Shown here piece by piece: positions 22,421-31,628 of a DNA stretch of 64,000 bases. The stretch is taken from the NCBI GenBank assembly GCA_035524955.1, contig DATLFG010000029.1, positions 1 to 64,000 on the forward strand. Reading direction: 5' to 3'. This DNA is from CAMLFJ01 sp035524955 (GTDB lineage: Bacteria > Methylomirabilota > Methylomirabilia > Rokubacteriales > CSP1-6). Positions within the stretch are counted from its first letter, which is position 1; each line of letters starts with the position of its first letter. Below the pieces are notes generated by a model that had not been told where the DNA came from, did not search any database, and saw nothing but the letters and a program-made list of their open reading frames with translations. A program made the translations under genes and the position numbers.

Positions 22421-23973
22421 ATCGACAGCGTCTCCCGCTTGCGCTGCCCCATGTAGAGCAGATCGAAGACCAGGCGCGTGAAGAAGACGGCGGTGAACAG
22501 GCTGACCGCGATGCCGATCATCAGGGTCACCGCGAAGCCCTTCACGGGGCCGGTCCCGAACTGGAAGAGGATGAGGCCCGCGACGAGCACGGTCACGTGG
22601 GTGTCGACGACCGTCTTGAACGCGCGCGAGAAGCCCGCGTCGATCGCGCCCCGCACCGTCTTGCCGCCCCGCAGCTCCTCGCGGATCCGCTCGAAGATCA
22701 GGATGTTCGTGTCCACCGCCATGCCGATGGTCAGCGCGATGCCCGCGATGCCGGGCAGCGTCAGCGTCGCGTGAAAGCCGGCCATGATCGCCATCAGGAG
22801 CAGCAGGTTGAGCCCGAGCGCGACATCGGCGATGACGCCGGAGAGCCGGTAGTAGAACAGCATGAACGCGAACACGAGCGCGGTGGAGGCGAGGATCGCG
22901 ATGATGCCCTGGCGGATGGAGTCGGCGCCGAGCGACGGGCCGACCGTGCGCTCCTCGAGCACCTGCACCGGCGCGGGCAACGCGCCCGCCCGCAGCACGA
23001 TGGCGAGGTCGGTCGCCTCGTCGCTCGTGAACCCGCCCGTGATCTGGGCGCGCCCGGACGGGATGCGCTCGCGGATCTGGGGGGCGGAATGGACGTTGCC
23101 GTCGAGCACGATGGCCAGGCGCTTGCCGACGTTGGCGTCGGTCAGGTCGGCGAAGGCCCGACCGCCGGAGGCGTTGAAATCCACGGAGACGTAGGGCTCG
23201 CTCGTGTTCTGGTCGATGGAGACGCGCGCGGTGGCCACGTCCCGTCCCGTGATCGCGGCCTTCTTCTGAACGAGGAAGGGTACCTTCCGCTCCTCGCGGG
23301 TTTCCCTGTCCACCCGGCGCTGGTAGAGGATCTCGGTGCCGGGGGGCGGCCCGGTCCGCAGCGCGGCCTCCGGCTCGGTGCGCTCGTCCACCATCTTGAA
23401 CTCGAGCAGGGCGGTCTTGCCGATGAGGGCCTTGGCCCGCGCGGGATCCTGCACGCCCGGCAGCTGCACCAGGATGCGATTCTCGCCCTGCTGCTGGATG
23501 GACGGCTCGGCCACGCCGAACTGGTCGACGCGGTTGCGGATGGTCTCGAGGCCCTGGCGCACCGCCAGCTCGCGGATGTTCGCGCCCTCGCCCGGCTTGA
23601 GGGCCAGCACCACGCGGCCGGCCGCCTGATCGGCCTCCCGCCGGTCGAAGACGGGCAGGACCTCCTCGATGGTCCGGAGCACCGTGTCCCAGCCCGGCGG
23701 CGAGACCAGCTGGATCACGAGCTCGGTGGTGCCCCGCCGCTCGACCCGCGTGACCCCGATCCCCCGCTTCTCCAGCTCGGCCCGCGCGCTGTCGCCCGCC
23801 CGCTCCACCTGCGCCTCCACCGCCTTGTCCACCTCGACGCCGAGGACGAGATGGATGCCGCCCTGGAGGTCGAGGCCCAGGTTGATGGTGTCGGCGGGCG
23901 GGTACAGGTACCAGGCCGACACCGCGACGACGATCACCACGAGGGCGATGCGGGCCCCGAGCTGACGGCGCAT
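22417..23973 (-). CDS. secD: Protein translocase subunit SecD
   Basis: SecD is the larger partner of SecF in the Sec translocation motor. It is 518 residues long, with an N-terminal membrane helix, the signature LGLDLQGGIHLVLGVEVDKA, a large periplasmic region with P1 head and base domains, and five C-terminal helices including GIALTIGMAVDTNILIFERIREE. It overlaps secF by 4 bases and lies one base after yajC. Confidence 0.96.
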   Translation of the reverse strand: MRRQLGARIALVVIVVAVSAWYLYPPADTINLGLDLQGGIHLVLGVEVDKAVEAQVERAGDSARAELEKRGIGVTRVERRGTTELVIQLVSPPGWDTVLRTIEEVLPVFDRREADQAAGRVVLALKPGEGANIRELAVRQGLETIRNRVDQFGVAEPSIQQQGENRILVQLPGVQDPARAKALIGKTALLEFKMVDERTEPEAALRTGPPPGTEILYQRRVDRETREERKVPFLVQKKAAITGRDVATARVSIDQNTSEPYVSVDFNASGGRAFADLTDANVGKRLAIVLDGNVHSAPQIRERIPSGRAQITGGFTSDEATDLAIVLRAGALPAPVQVLEERTVGPSLGADSIRQGIIAILASTALVFAFMLFYYRLSGVIADVALGLNLLLLMAIMAGFHATLTLPGIAGIALTIGMAVDTNILIFERIREELRGGKTVRGAIDAGFSRAFKTVVDTHVTVLVAGLILFQFGTGPVKGFAVTLMIGIAVSLFTAVFFTRLVFDLLYMGQRKRETLSI

Positions 23974-23974
23974 T

Positions 23975-24310
23975 CTAGGCGCTCGACTCCTTGTCGCCCG
24001 CCACGGGCACGATGCGCCCGATCGCGCCCCGCTCGAAGTCGAGCTTCACCTGATCGGCCACCTTGAGCGTGACGGTGTGCTCGGAGAGCCCCACCACCGT
24101 GCCGTAGAGCCCCCCGGTGGTGACGACGCGGTCGCCCTTCTTGATCGCCCGCAGGAGGCTCTCGCGCTCGCGCCGCTGCTTCTGCTGGGGGCGGATGATC
24201 AGGAAGTACATGATGGCGAACATCCCGATCATCAGCGGGAGGACCGAGAGGATGCCGCCGCCGTTGCCCCCGCCACCGCCGGGCGCCATCGCGTACGCGA
24301 GATCGATCAT
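23975..24310 (-). CDS. yajC: Preprotein translocase subunit YajC
   Basis: YajC is the small accessory subunit of the SecDF complex. The 111-residue protein has a glycine-rich N-terminus, one membrane helix (LSVLPLMIGMFAIMYFLII) directly followed by the family hallmark RPQQKQRRERESLL, and the cytoplasmic domain KKGDRVVTTGGLYGTVVGL. It begins 5 bases after the tgt stop, with a GGAGG about ten bases upstream of the ATG. Confidence 0.95.
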   Translation of the reverse strand: MIDLAYAMAPGGGGGNGGGILSVLPLMIGMFAIMYFLIIRPQQKQRRERESLLRAIKKGDRVVTTGGLYGTVVGLSEHTVTLKVADQVKLDFERGAIGRIVPVAGDKESSA

Positions 24311-24315
24311 GACAA

Positions 24316-25479
24316 TCAGGCCTCCGAATCCGCGGGAATGTCGGCCGAGCCGCCCACGGATTCTACCCCATAACGCTCCAGAAACCGAGACCGGAACGAG
24401 CCGAATGCGCCGCGCGCGATCGCCTCGCGCATCTGCCGCATGAGGCCCAGGTAGAAAGTCAGGTTGTGCAGCGTCAGGAGCCGGTAGGCGAGGAGCTCCC
24501 GCGCGCCGAAGAGGTGGCGGAGATAGGCCCGCGAGAACCCGCGGCACGCCTCGCACGGGCACGCGGGGTCGAGCGGCGCCGCATCGCGCGTGAAGCGGGC
24601 GTTCTCGATGTTGATCGGCCCGTCCGGGGTGAAGGCCTGGCCGTTGCGCGCGTTGCGGGTCGGCATCACGCAGTCGAACAGATCCACGCCGCGGGCCACC
24701 GCCTCCAGCAGGTCGCCGGGCTTGCCCACGCCCATGAGGTAGCGCGGCCGGGCGGCGGGCAGCCGGCCCGCCACCAGCTCCGTGATGTCGTACAGGGCGG
24801 GCTTGGGCTCGCCCACCGCGAGGCCGCCGATGGCGTAGCCGGGCAGATCGAGCGCGCAGGTCTCCTCGACCGCCCGGCGGCGCAGGGCGTGCGAGGTGCC
24901 GCCCTGCACGATCCCGAAGAGCGCGCCCGGCGCGCCCGCGGCCCGGTGCGCGGCGAAGGCACGGCGGAGCCAGCGCAAGGTCAGCGCGAGCGATTGCTCG
25001 GTCTCGGCCGGGGTGGCCGGCTGCGCGAGGCACTCGTCGAGCGGGTGGAGCACGTCCACGCCGAGCGCGTGCTGCGCGGCCACCACCGACTCCGGGGTGA
25101 GCGTGCGGAGAGAGCCATCGACGTGGGAGCGGAACTCGACCCCCTCCTCCCCGATGCGTCGCAGCTTCGACAGGCTCCAGACCTGGAAGCCACCCGAGTC
25201 GGTGAGGATGGGCCCATCCCAGCCCATGAAGCGGTGCAGCCCGCCCAGCTCGCGCACCAGCTCGGGCCCCGGGCGCAGGAGCAGGTGGTAGGTGTTGGCC
25301 AGCACGATCTGGGCGCCCGCCGCGGTGAGATCCGCCGGGGTCAGGCTCTTGACCGTGCCCTGCGTCGCCACCGGCATGAAGGCGGGCGTGTTCACGGAGC
25401 CGTGCGCGGTGCGCATGCGGCCGAGGCGCGCGACGCCGTCGGTCCGGATCAGGTCGAAGCCGAAGGTCGGCGGGCTCAC
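24316..25479 (-). CDS. tgt: Queuine tRNA-ribosyltransferase
   Basis: Tgt exchanges the wobble guanine-34 of GUN-anticodon tRNAs for preQ1 on the way to queuosine. The 387-residue protein shows the base-exchange motif LTDSGGFQVWSL, the nucleophile region GVDLFDCVMPTRNARNG and the zinc site CPCEACRG with a later LHNL histidine. The GTG start overlaps the queA stop (GTGA). The queA-tgt-yajC-secD-secF order is a common bacterial operon. Confidence 0.96.
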   Translation of the reverse strand: MSPPTFGFDLIRTDGVARLGRMRTAHGSVNTPAFMPVATQGTVKSLTPADLTAAGAQIVLANTYHLLLRPGPELVRELGGLHRFMGWDGPILTDSGGFQVWSLSKLRRIGEEGVEFRSHVDGSLRTLTPESVVAAQHALGVDVLHPLDECLAQPATPAETEQSLALTLRWLRRAFAAHRAAGAPGALFGIVQGGTSHALRRRAVEETCALDLPGYAIGGLAVGEPKPALYDITELVAGRLPAARPRYLMGVGKPGDLLEAVARGVDLFDCVMPTRNARNGQAFTPDGPINIENARFTRDAAPLDPACPCEACRGFSRAYLRHLFGARELLAYRLLTLHNLTFYLGLMRQMREAIARGAFGSFRSRFLERYGVESVGGSADIPADSEA

Positions 25480-26513
25480 TGGATCAGCATGGCGTCGCCG
25501 TACGAGTAGAAGCGATAGCGGGCGGCGACCGCGTGGCGGTAGGCGTCCAGGACCGGCGCGCGCCCCGCGAACGCCGCCACCAGCACGAGCAGGGTCGAGC
25601 GCGGCAGGTGGAAATTGGTGATGAGCGCGTCCACCACGCGGAAGTGGTGGCCGGGACGGATGAAGAGATCCGCGTCGCCCGCCCCCGCGCGCGGCCGGCC
25701 GTCCTCGCCCGCCGCCCACTCGAGCGCCCGCGTGGTGGTGGTCCCGACGGCGACGACGCGGCGGCCGTCGCGCTTCGCCTCGCGGACGGCGCGCGCGGTC
25801 GCCTCGGGAATCTCGATCGGCTCCGCCTCCATGCGGTGCTCGTCGAGCCGGGCGCCCCGCAGCGGCCGGAACGTGCCCGGGCCCACGTGCAGGGTCAGGA
25901 AGTGCATCGCGACACCCCGACCCGCCAGCCGCGCCAGCAGCTCCGGCGTGAAGTGCAGGCCCGCGGTGGGCGCCGCCACCGAGCCGTCATCGCGCGCGTA
26001 GACCGTCTGATAGCGCTCGCGATCCTCCGGCTTCGGCGCGTCGTGCCGCTCGATGTACGGCGGCAGCGGGGGTAGCCCATGCCGCTCGAGCAGCTCCCGC
26101 ACCCCCCACGGCCCCTCGATCTCGACGACCCGCGCCCCCCCGGGCTCCTCCCCCACGATCCGCGCCCGCGCGGCTCCGTTCGCCAGATCCACCCGCGTCC
26201 CCGCCCGACACCGCCGCCCGGGCCGCACCAGCGCCGCCCACCGCCGCTCCGCGACCGGCCGCAGCAGCACGAGCTCGACCGGCCGCCCGCCCTCGATCGT
26301 GGTCCCCAGCACCCGGGCCGGAATCACCCGACTCCGGTTCGCGACCAGACAGTCCCCCGCCCGCAGCAGCTCGGGCAGATCCCCGAACATCCGGTCCTCC
26401 CGAGCGTCACGCCCGCGATCCAGCACGAGCAGCCGCGAAGCATCCCGAGGCTCCGCCGGCTCCTGCGCGATCAGCTCCGCCGGCAACGAATAGTCGAAGA
26501 GGGAAACGTCCAT
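25476..26513 (-). CDS. queA: S-adenosylmethionine:tRNA ribosyltransferase-isomerase
   Basis: QueA transfers and isomerises the ribosyl moiety of SAM onto preQ1-tRNA to give epoxyqueuosine. The 345-residue protein begins MDVSLFDYSLPAELIAQEP, has VANRSRVIPARV, the strong family segment SVAAPTAGLHFTPELL and LITNFHLPRSTLLVLVAAF near the C-terminus. A TACACT -10-like hexamer sits only about 10 bases upstream of the ATG, so the message may have a very short leader. The -35 is not convincing. Confidence 0.96.
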   Translation of the reverse strand: MDVSLFDYSLPAELIAQEPAEPRDASRLLVLDRGRDAREDRMFGDLPELLRAGDCLVANRSRVIPARVLGTTIEGGRPVELVLLRPVAERRWAALVRPGRRCRAGTRVDLANGAARARIVGEEPGGARVVEIEGPWGVRELLERHGLPPLPPYIERHDAPKPEDRERYQTVYARDDGSVAAPTAGLHFTPELLARLAGRGVAMHFLTLHVGPGTFRPLRGARLDEHRMEAEPIEIPEATARAVREAKRDGRRVVAVGTTTTRALEWAAGEDGRPRAGAGDADLFIRPGHHFRVVDALITNFHLPRSTLLVLVAAFAGRAPVLDAYRHAVAARYRFYSYGDAMLIQ

Positions 26514-26626
26514 CGCCCACGAAGTGTAGCCCGCCGCCACCCCCCGAACCAGCCAGCGCCCCCCGGACGGGGCGGGCGCGGGAGAAAGCGCGGGGAAGGA
26601 AGACTGGGCGACCAGGGAGGGAGACC

Positions 26627-26794
26627 GGGGCGTCGGGTGGGGCGGGGGGCGGCAGGTGGGCCGGGTGATCCGTTCCCCGCCGACGGACGCCAGGAACGCC
26701 GACATCCCGGATTGGGAACTCCTCACGCAAGAGGACGAGGCAGCGGGTCGTGATCAGAGGCCCACCTGCCGCCCCCCGCCCCATCCGACGCCCC
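26627..26794 (-). repeat. 3'-end structured element, copy C
   Basis: The minus-strand copy has 36-bp arms (26627-26662 with 26759-26794) that pair perfectly except for one G.T position. The 96-nt core reads TCTGATCACGACCCGCT at its start, AGGAGTTCCCAATCCGGGA in the middle and GGGAACGGATCACCC at its end. It begins about 16 bases after the stop of the csaA-like gene, in the sense orientation, and separates it from queA. With 26514-26626, where I see nothing else beyond a weak queA -10, it fills the 297-base gap. Confidence 0.9.
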
Positions 26795-26810
26795 GCCACG
26801 CGCGGCGAAG

Positions 26811-27161
26811 CTAGCCGATCCGCGCCCCCGGCGCCACGTCGAGATCGGGTGCAAGCAGGACGACCTCGCCGGCCGCGTCGTACGCCCCCAGCACGAGCAC
26901 GTCGGAGGTGAACGGCCCGATCCGCTTCGGCGGGAAGTTGACGACCGCCACCACGCGCCGGCCGACCAGCGCGGCCGGCGTGTAGTGAGCGGTGATCTGC
27001 GCGCTCGACCGCTTGATGCCGAGCGGCCCGAAGTCGATCTCGAGCTGGAGCGCGGGCCGCCGCGCGCCCGGGAACTCCTGGGCGGCCAGCACCACGCCCA
27101 CACGCATGTCCACGCGGGTGAACTCGTCCCGGGACAGGCTCGCGCCGCTCGGAGCGCTCAG
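26811..27161 (-). CDS. csaA: CsaA-like tRNA-binding protein
   Basis: This is a roughly 116-residue protein of the CsaA family, an OB-fold (EMAP/Trbp111-like) tRNA-binding domain suggested to act as a chaperone. Typical sequence runs from FTRVDMRVGVVLAAQEFPGA through FGPLGIKRSSAQIT to VVAVVNFPPKRIGPFTSDVL. Compared with the family the N-terminus should lie near the SLSRDEF segment, where no ATG, GTG or TTG exists. A CTG at 27161 overlaps the upstream stop as CTGA and would give the expected length. The alternative is a shorter protein starting at a GTG or ATG inside strand 1. Confidence 0.82.
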   Translation of the reverse strand: MSAPSGASLSRDEFTRVDMRVGVVLAAQEFPGARRPALQLEIDFGPLGIKRSSAQITAHYTPAALVGRRVVAVVNFPPKRIGPFTSDVLVLGAYDAAGEVVLLAPDLDVAPGARIG

Positions 27162-28306
27162 CGGATCGCGGGCGTGCCCGGGAGCGCGCCGAGCACCGCG
27201 CCCGGGTAATAGTAGCCGACGATCTGCGGGGCGCGGTAGCCCTGGTCGGCCATGGTCTTGGCGCTCCACTGATCGAGCCCGACCCCGTGGCCGTAGCCGC
27301 GGCCGACGAAGCGGGCCACCCGCCCCGCGACCGCCACCGCGAAGAGCGTGCTCTTGAGCGTGTCGTAGCCCACCAGGCGCCGCAGGTCGTTGCCCCGCAG
27401 CGTCACGGTGCCCGCGGTGCCGCGGACCGCGATCCGCGCCACCCGCAACGACGTGCTCCGCTCGAGCACGTCGAGCGCCACGACGCGCCCCACCGAGACC
27501 CCGCCCCGCAGGAGCGCGGCCGAGAGATCGGCCAGGGGCAGATCGAGGCGCCAGTGGTGATGCGGCGAGGCCGAGGGAAACTCGACACGTACCGGCTTCA
27601 GCGCGGGCATGTTCCCCGTCGCGAAGACCACGCGCGGGTCTTCGGTGTGCCCGCCGCTGTCGGTGTGGTAGAAGGCGGGGAACAGCTCGCCGTTCCACAG
27701 CAGCACCTGGCCGGCGGTCTCGTTCACCGCGGCCCAGACCGGCGAATCCGTCGGCACGCGGCCGATGTACTGCTGATTCAGCGTCGAGGCGACGATGTGG
27801 ACCATCTTCTCGGCATTGAGCCGCCGATGGTAGGCCGCGTAGGTACGCGCCACGACGGCCTGCGCCTTCAGCATCTCGATCGGCATCTTGTCGCCGGCCT
27901 CCGCCTGCACCGCCCCCGCCAGGTACTCCTCGAGGGGTAGCTCGTTGACCACCGTGATCGTGTCGCCGCTCCGGATGATCTCGAGCGCGCCCGGGTACTC
28001 CCGGCCGTTGACGCGCAGGAAGCCGGTGTCGCCGTGGGCCAGCCGCAGACCGTCCACTCGCCGCCCGCCGCCGCTCACCTCGAGGCCGCCGGCCCTCCAC
28101 GTGGCGCGGAGCCACGTCGGCGAGTTCTCGACCACCGTCCGCCCGGCGAGATCGCTCACCATCATCGGCCCGCCGCCCACCTCGATGGTCCGGAGGCCCT
28201 CGGCGATGGCCACACGGATGTCCCCGGCCGCCCGCGCCGGGCCCGCCCACAGGAAGAGGACCAGCGCGACGAGCGCGCCCGCGCTCACCCGGAGCGACGG
28301 CCGCAT
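27158..28306 (-). CDS. SpoIID/LytB domain protein
   Basis: This is a 382-residue exported protein with a signal peptide (VSAGALVALVLFLWAGPARA) and a SpoIID/LytB domain. The family acts on peptidoglycan, as a lytic transglycosylase in sporulation SpoIID and as an amidase enhancer in LytB. Visible are LPLEEYLAGAVQAEAGDKMP, LKAQAVVARTYAAYH, the glycan-binding FYHTDSGGHTED and the C-terminal GRGYGHGVGLDQWSAKTMADQG. No sporulation genes occur nearby, so it is probably a general cell-wall factor in the periplasm. The ATG overlaps the stop of the preceding small membrane gene (TGATG). Confidence 0.9.
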   Translation of the reverse strand: MRPSLRVSAGALVALVLFLWAGPARAAGDIRVAIAEGLRTIEVGGGPMMVSDLAGRTVVENSPTWLRATWRAGGLEVSGGGRRVDGLRLAHGDTGFLRVNGREYPGALEIIRSGDTITVVNELPLEEYLAGAVQAEAGDKMPIEMLKAQAVVARTYAAYHRRLNAEKMVHIVASTLNQQYIGRVPTDSPVWAAVNETAGQVLLWNGELFPAFYHTDSGGHTEDPRVVFATGNMPALKPVRVEFPSASPHHHWRLDLPLADLSAALLRGGVSVGRVVALDVLERSTSLRVARIAVRGTAGTVTLRGNDLRRLVGYDTLKSTLFAVAVAGRVARFVGRGYGHGVGLDQWSAKTMADQGYRAPQIVGYYYPGAVLGALPGTPAIR

Positions 28307-28529
28307 CAGCGCCGGCCGAAGAGCGAGAAGAGCAGCGTCAGAACGACGGAGATGATGAGCGAGGTGACGAGCGGGAAGTAGAACGTCCAGCGCCCACGCT
28401 CGATGTAGATGTCGCCCGGCAGTCGTCCGACCCATGGCACCTTTCCCGAGAAATGTCCCGCGGCGAGCAGGAGCAATCCCAGGAGTACCATCAGGAACCC
28501 GAATAGCAGAAGCATTTTGCCCAGCGGGA

Positions 28530-28533
<4 letters not shown>
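28306..28533 (-). CDS. DUF2905 small membrane protein
   Basis: This is a 75-residue protein of the DUF2905 family with two membrane helices: FGFLMVLLGLLLLAAGHF near the N-terminus and a C-terminal helix after FYFPLVTSLIISVVL. The loop carries the family signature VPWVGRLPGDIYIERGRWTF. The function is unknown. The GTG start overlaps the ruvB stop (GTGA) and the stop overlaps the SpoIID-like gene start, giving a tightly coupled ruvC-ruvA-ruvB-DUF2905-spoIID run. Confidence 0.9.
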
Positions 28534-29564
<1,031 letters not shown>

Positions 29565-29577
29565 CCCGCCGTCCAGA

Positions 29578-30228
29578 TCAGGCCGTTCGGCCGCCACGGT
29601 AGATCTCGTCGAGCAACTCCTCGGGGGTCGTGACGCCGGGCCGGCGGGCGAGCGCCGCGCCGATGATCGGGGCGGCCTCGCTCGGGCGGTAGCCGAGCTG
29701 CTTGACCAGGATGTCGAAGACCATGCCGCGGAGCGCCTCCTCGTCCGGGGCGACCACCGCGGCCGGCTCCGGGCTCGCCGCCTCGCCCCGGGCCAGCGCG
29801 AACTTGGCCACCTTGGCCTGGAGCTGCGCCACGATGTTCTTGGCCTTCTGCGGGCCGATGCCGGGCAGACGGCGCAGGTAGGCCTCGTCCTGGCGGGCGA
29901 TGGCCGCCGCGATCTCCCCGACCGGCGCGGCGAGCGAGCGGGCCGCCACCATCGGGCCCACGTCCTTCACGGTGATGAGCTTCTCGAAGAACTCCCGGTC
30001 GAGCTCCGAGGTGAACCCGATCAGCACGGGCCGCGGCTGGTTCTGGGTGGCGTGGTAGTGGATCTCGAGCGCCACCTCGTCGGCCGCGTCGCCGTCGGCC
30101 GCCTTGACGTGCACCAGCTCCTGCTGGGTCACCGGCGGGACGAAGACCTCGTAGCCGACGCCCGCGGCCTCGACGACCACGCGGTCCTCGAGCTTGCGCC
30201 GCAGCTTGCCCCGCAGGGAGGCGATCAC
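29578..30228 (-). CDS. ruvA: Holliday junction branch migration protein RuvA
   Basis: RuvA binds four-way junctions as a tetramer and loads RuvB. The protein of 216 residues starts with the typical VIASLRGKLRRKLEDRVVVE (OB domain), continues with the two helix-hairpin-helix motifs (LITVKDVGPMVAARSL and LRRLPGIGPQKAKNIV) and ends with the RuvB-binding domain III. The GTG at 30228 overlaps the ruvC stop (GTGA). The frame stays open upstream through repeat sequence, but that part is not RuvA. Confidence 0.95.
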   Translation of the reverse strand: MIASLRGKLRRKLEDRVVVEAAGVGYEVFVPPVTQQELVHVKAADGDAADEVALEIHYHATQNQPRPVLIGFTSELDREFFEKLITVKDVGPMVAARSLAAPVGEIAAAIARQDEAYLRRLPGIGPQKAKNIVAQLQAKVAKFALARGEAASPEPAAVVAPDEEALRGMVFDILVKQLGYRPSEAAPIIGAALARRPGVTTPEELLDEIYRGGRTA

Positions 30229-30860
30229 GGTTGCCGGCCGCCCCCGCGCGCCAGAAGCGGGCGTGTGGGGGAGTGCGGGGGCCTGCTTCCCGGTTGTCCG
30301 CCGCTGGGGGAGTGCGGGGGCCCGCTTCTCGGTTGTCCGCCGCTGGGGGAGTGCGGGGGCCATTTCTGGGCCCCCGCAGCTGGTGAAGGGAAGCGACCGA
30401 TCACCCGCCCCATCCCGGTAGCCGCCAACCCCAGGGCGTCGGCCACGTGGGAGGGCCGCGGGAGCTCCTTCAGCCCGAGCACGGTCTGGACCGCGCGCTG
30501 CATCTGCCCCTTGCCCGCCGCGCCGTTGCCGGTCATCGCACGCTTGACCTCTGCGGGCGCGAGCGCGAGCACGCTCACCCCCAGCTGGCGGGCCGCCAGG
30601 TAGATGACACCCCGCGCGTGGCCCATCAGGACGGCGGTGCGCGGGAACTTGTACTCGGTGTAGAGATCCTCGACCACGAGCAGCCCGGGACCTTGGAGCT
30701 CGATGATCCGGTGCACCGCCCGGTACAGGGCGTTCAGCCGGGCCTCCAGCGGCTGTCCGGTGGTCGTGCTGATGACGCCGGCGTCGCGCACCGCCACGCC
30801 GCCGGGGCCGATCTCCAGCACGCCGTACCCGGTGGCGACGAGCCCCGGGTCCACCCCCAT
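30225..30860 (-). CDS. ruvC: Crossover junction endodeoxyribonuclease RuvC with repeat-derived tail
   Basis: RuvC resolves Holliday junctions by paired nicks. The catalytic core (residues 1 to about 158) has MGVDPGLVATGYGVLE with the first acidic residue, LLVVEDLYTEYKFPRTAVLM with the second, the lysine-rich APAEVKRAMTGNGAAGKGQM, and the last site SHVADALGLA. The N-terminus is unusually short before the first aspartate. About 53 extra residues follow the core, rich in Pro, Ser and Gly, with PPHSPSGGQP appearing twice and a third partial copy. They are translated from the hairpin repeat at 30253-30378. The stop overlaps the ruvA start as GTGA, which argues that the tail is really translated. 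Confidence 0.92.
   Translation of the reverse strand: MGVDPGLVATGYGVLEIGPGGVAVRDAGVISTTTGQPLEARLNALYRAVHRIIELQGPGLLVVEDLYTEYKFPRTAVLMGHARGVIYLAARQLGVSVLALAPAEVKRAMTGNGAAGKGQMQRAVQTVLGLKELPRPSHVADALGLAATGMGRVIGRFPSPAAGAQKWPPHSPSGGQPRSGPPHSPSGGQPGSRPPHSPTRPLLARGGGRQP
30253..30378 (-). repeat. Dispersed hairpin repeat, expanded copy inside ruvC
   Basis: On the minus strand this consists of one full hairpin (TGCGGGGGCC and GGCCCCCGCA, 30352-30378, 7-base loop) followed by CACTCCCCCAGCGGCGGACA. The right part is then repeated twice more in tandem. Single copies of the same family are at 34340-34391 and 36303-36346. This copy lies inside the reading frame of ruvC and contributes its last third. 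Confidence 0.88.
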
Positions 30861-30873
30861 GATGCGGAGGGCG

Positions 30874-31626
30874 CTAGGCCGCGGTGATGGCGTCGATGAC
30901 CTCGTCGGCGATGTCGTAGTTGGAATAGACGGACTGGACGTCGTCCTGCTCCTCGAGGGCCTCGATCAGCCGCAGCACCGCCGCAGCCTCCTTGCCCTCC
31001 ACCTTCACCGTGGATTGCGGCACCATGTCCACCCGCGCCTCTACCACCGGCATCCCCTGCCGCTCCAGCACCTGGCGGACCGTCTCCATTTCATCAGGGT
31101 TCGCGGTGACCTCGAACACTTTTTCGACCTGCTTGACGTCCGTCGCCCCCGAATCGAGCGCCTTCTCCAGCAGATCGTCTTCCTTCACCTTCTGGGCGTC
31201 GACCTCGATCAGGCCGCGCCGGTCGAACATCCAGGCCACGCAGCCGGAGGTGCCCATCCGCCCCTCGTTCTTCTCGAAGATGTGCCGGATCTCGGGTCCG
31301 GTGCGGTTCTTGTTGTCGGTCAGCGTCCGCACCATGACCGCGACCCCGCCCGCCCCGTAGCCCTCGTACGAGATCTCCTCGTACGCCTCGCCGGGCAGCT
31401 CGCCGGTGCCCTTCTGGATCGCCCGCTTGATGTTGTCGGCGGGCATGTTGGCCGCGCGCGCCGATTCGGTGGCCGCCTTCAGGCGCAGGTTGCCCTTGGG
31501 ATCGCCCCCGCCGTGCCGGGCCGCGACCGTGATCTCGCGCAGGATCTTCGAGAACAGCTTCCCGCGCTGCACATCCGTCTTGCCCTTCTTCCGCTTGATC
31601 TGCGACCACCGAGAATGTCCAGACAT
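30874..31626 (-). CDS. yebC: YebC/PmpR-family transcriptional regulator or translation factor
   Basis: This is a 250-residue YebC-family protein. It begins MSGHSRWSQIKRKKGKTDVQ, the family hallmark, and contains YEGYGAGGVAVMVRTLTDN and the late ANYD-like YSNYDIADEV end. Members have been described as DNA-binding regulators (PmpR) and more recently as ribosome factors that relieve stalling at proline stretches; which applies here is unknown. It is directly upstream of ruvC with 13 bases between, the usual yebC-ruvC-ruvA-ruvB order. Confidence 0.95.
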   Translation of the reverse strand: MSGHSRWSQIKRKKGKTDVQRGKLFSKILREITVAARHGGGDPKGNLRLKAATESARAANMPADNIKRAIQKGTGELPGEAYEEISYEGYGAGGVAVMVRTLTDNKNRTGPEIRHIFEKNEGRMGTSGCVAWMFDRRGLIEVDAQKVKEDDLLEKALDSGATDVKQVEKVFEVTANPDEMETVRQVLERQGMPVVEARVDMVPQSTVKVEGKEAAAVLRLIEALEEQDDVQSVYSNYDIADEVIDAITAA

Positions 31627-31628
31627 GG

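Noticed and set aside
29578..30363. Longer ruvA start giving an N-terminus with repeated PALPQRRTTGK
   Set aside because: The extra residues translate the hairpin repeat in another frame. The GTG at 30228 matches the normal RuvA start and overlaps the ruvC stop.
30253..30378. CRISPR-like array
   Set aside because: The units are palindromic, lack unique spacers of constant length and are part of a coding frame. No cas genes are present.
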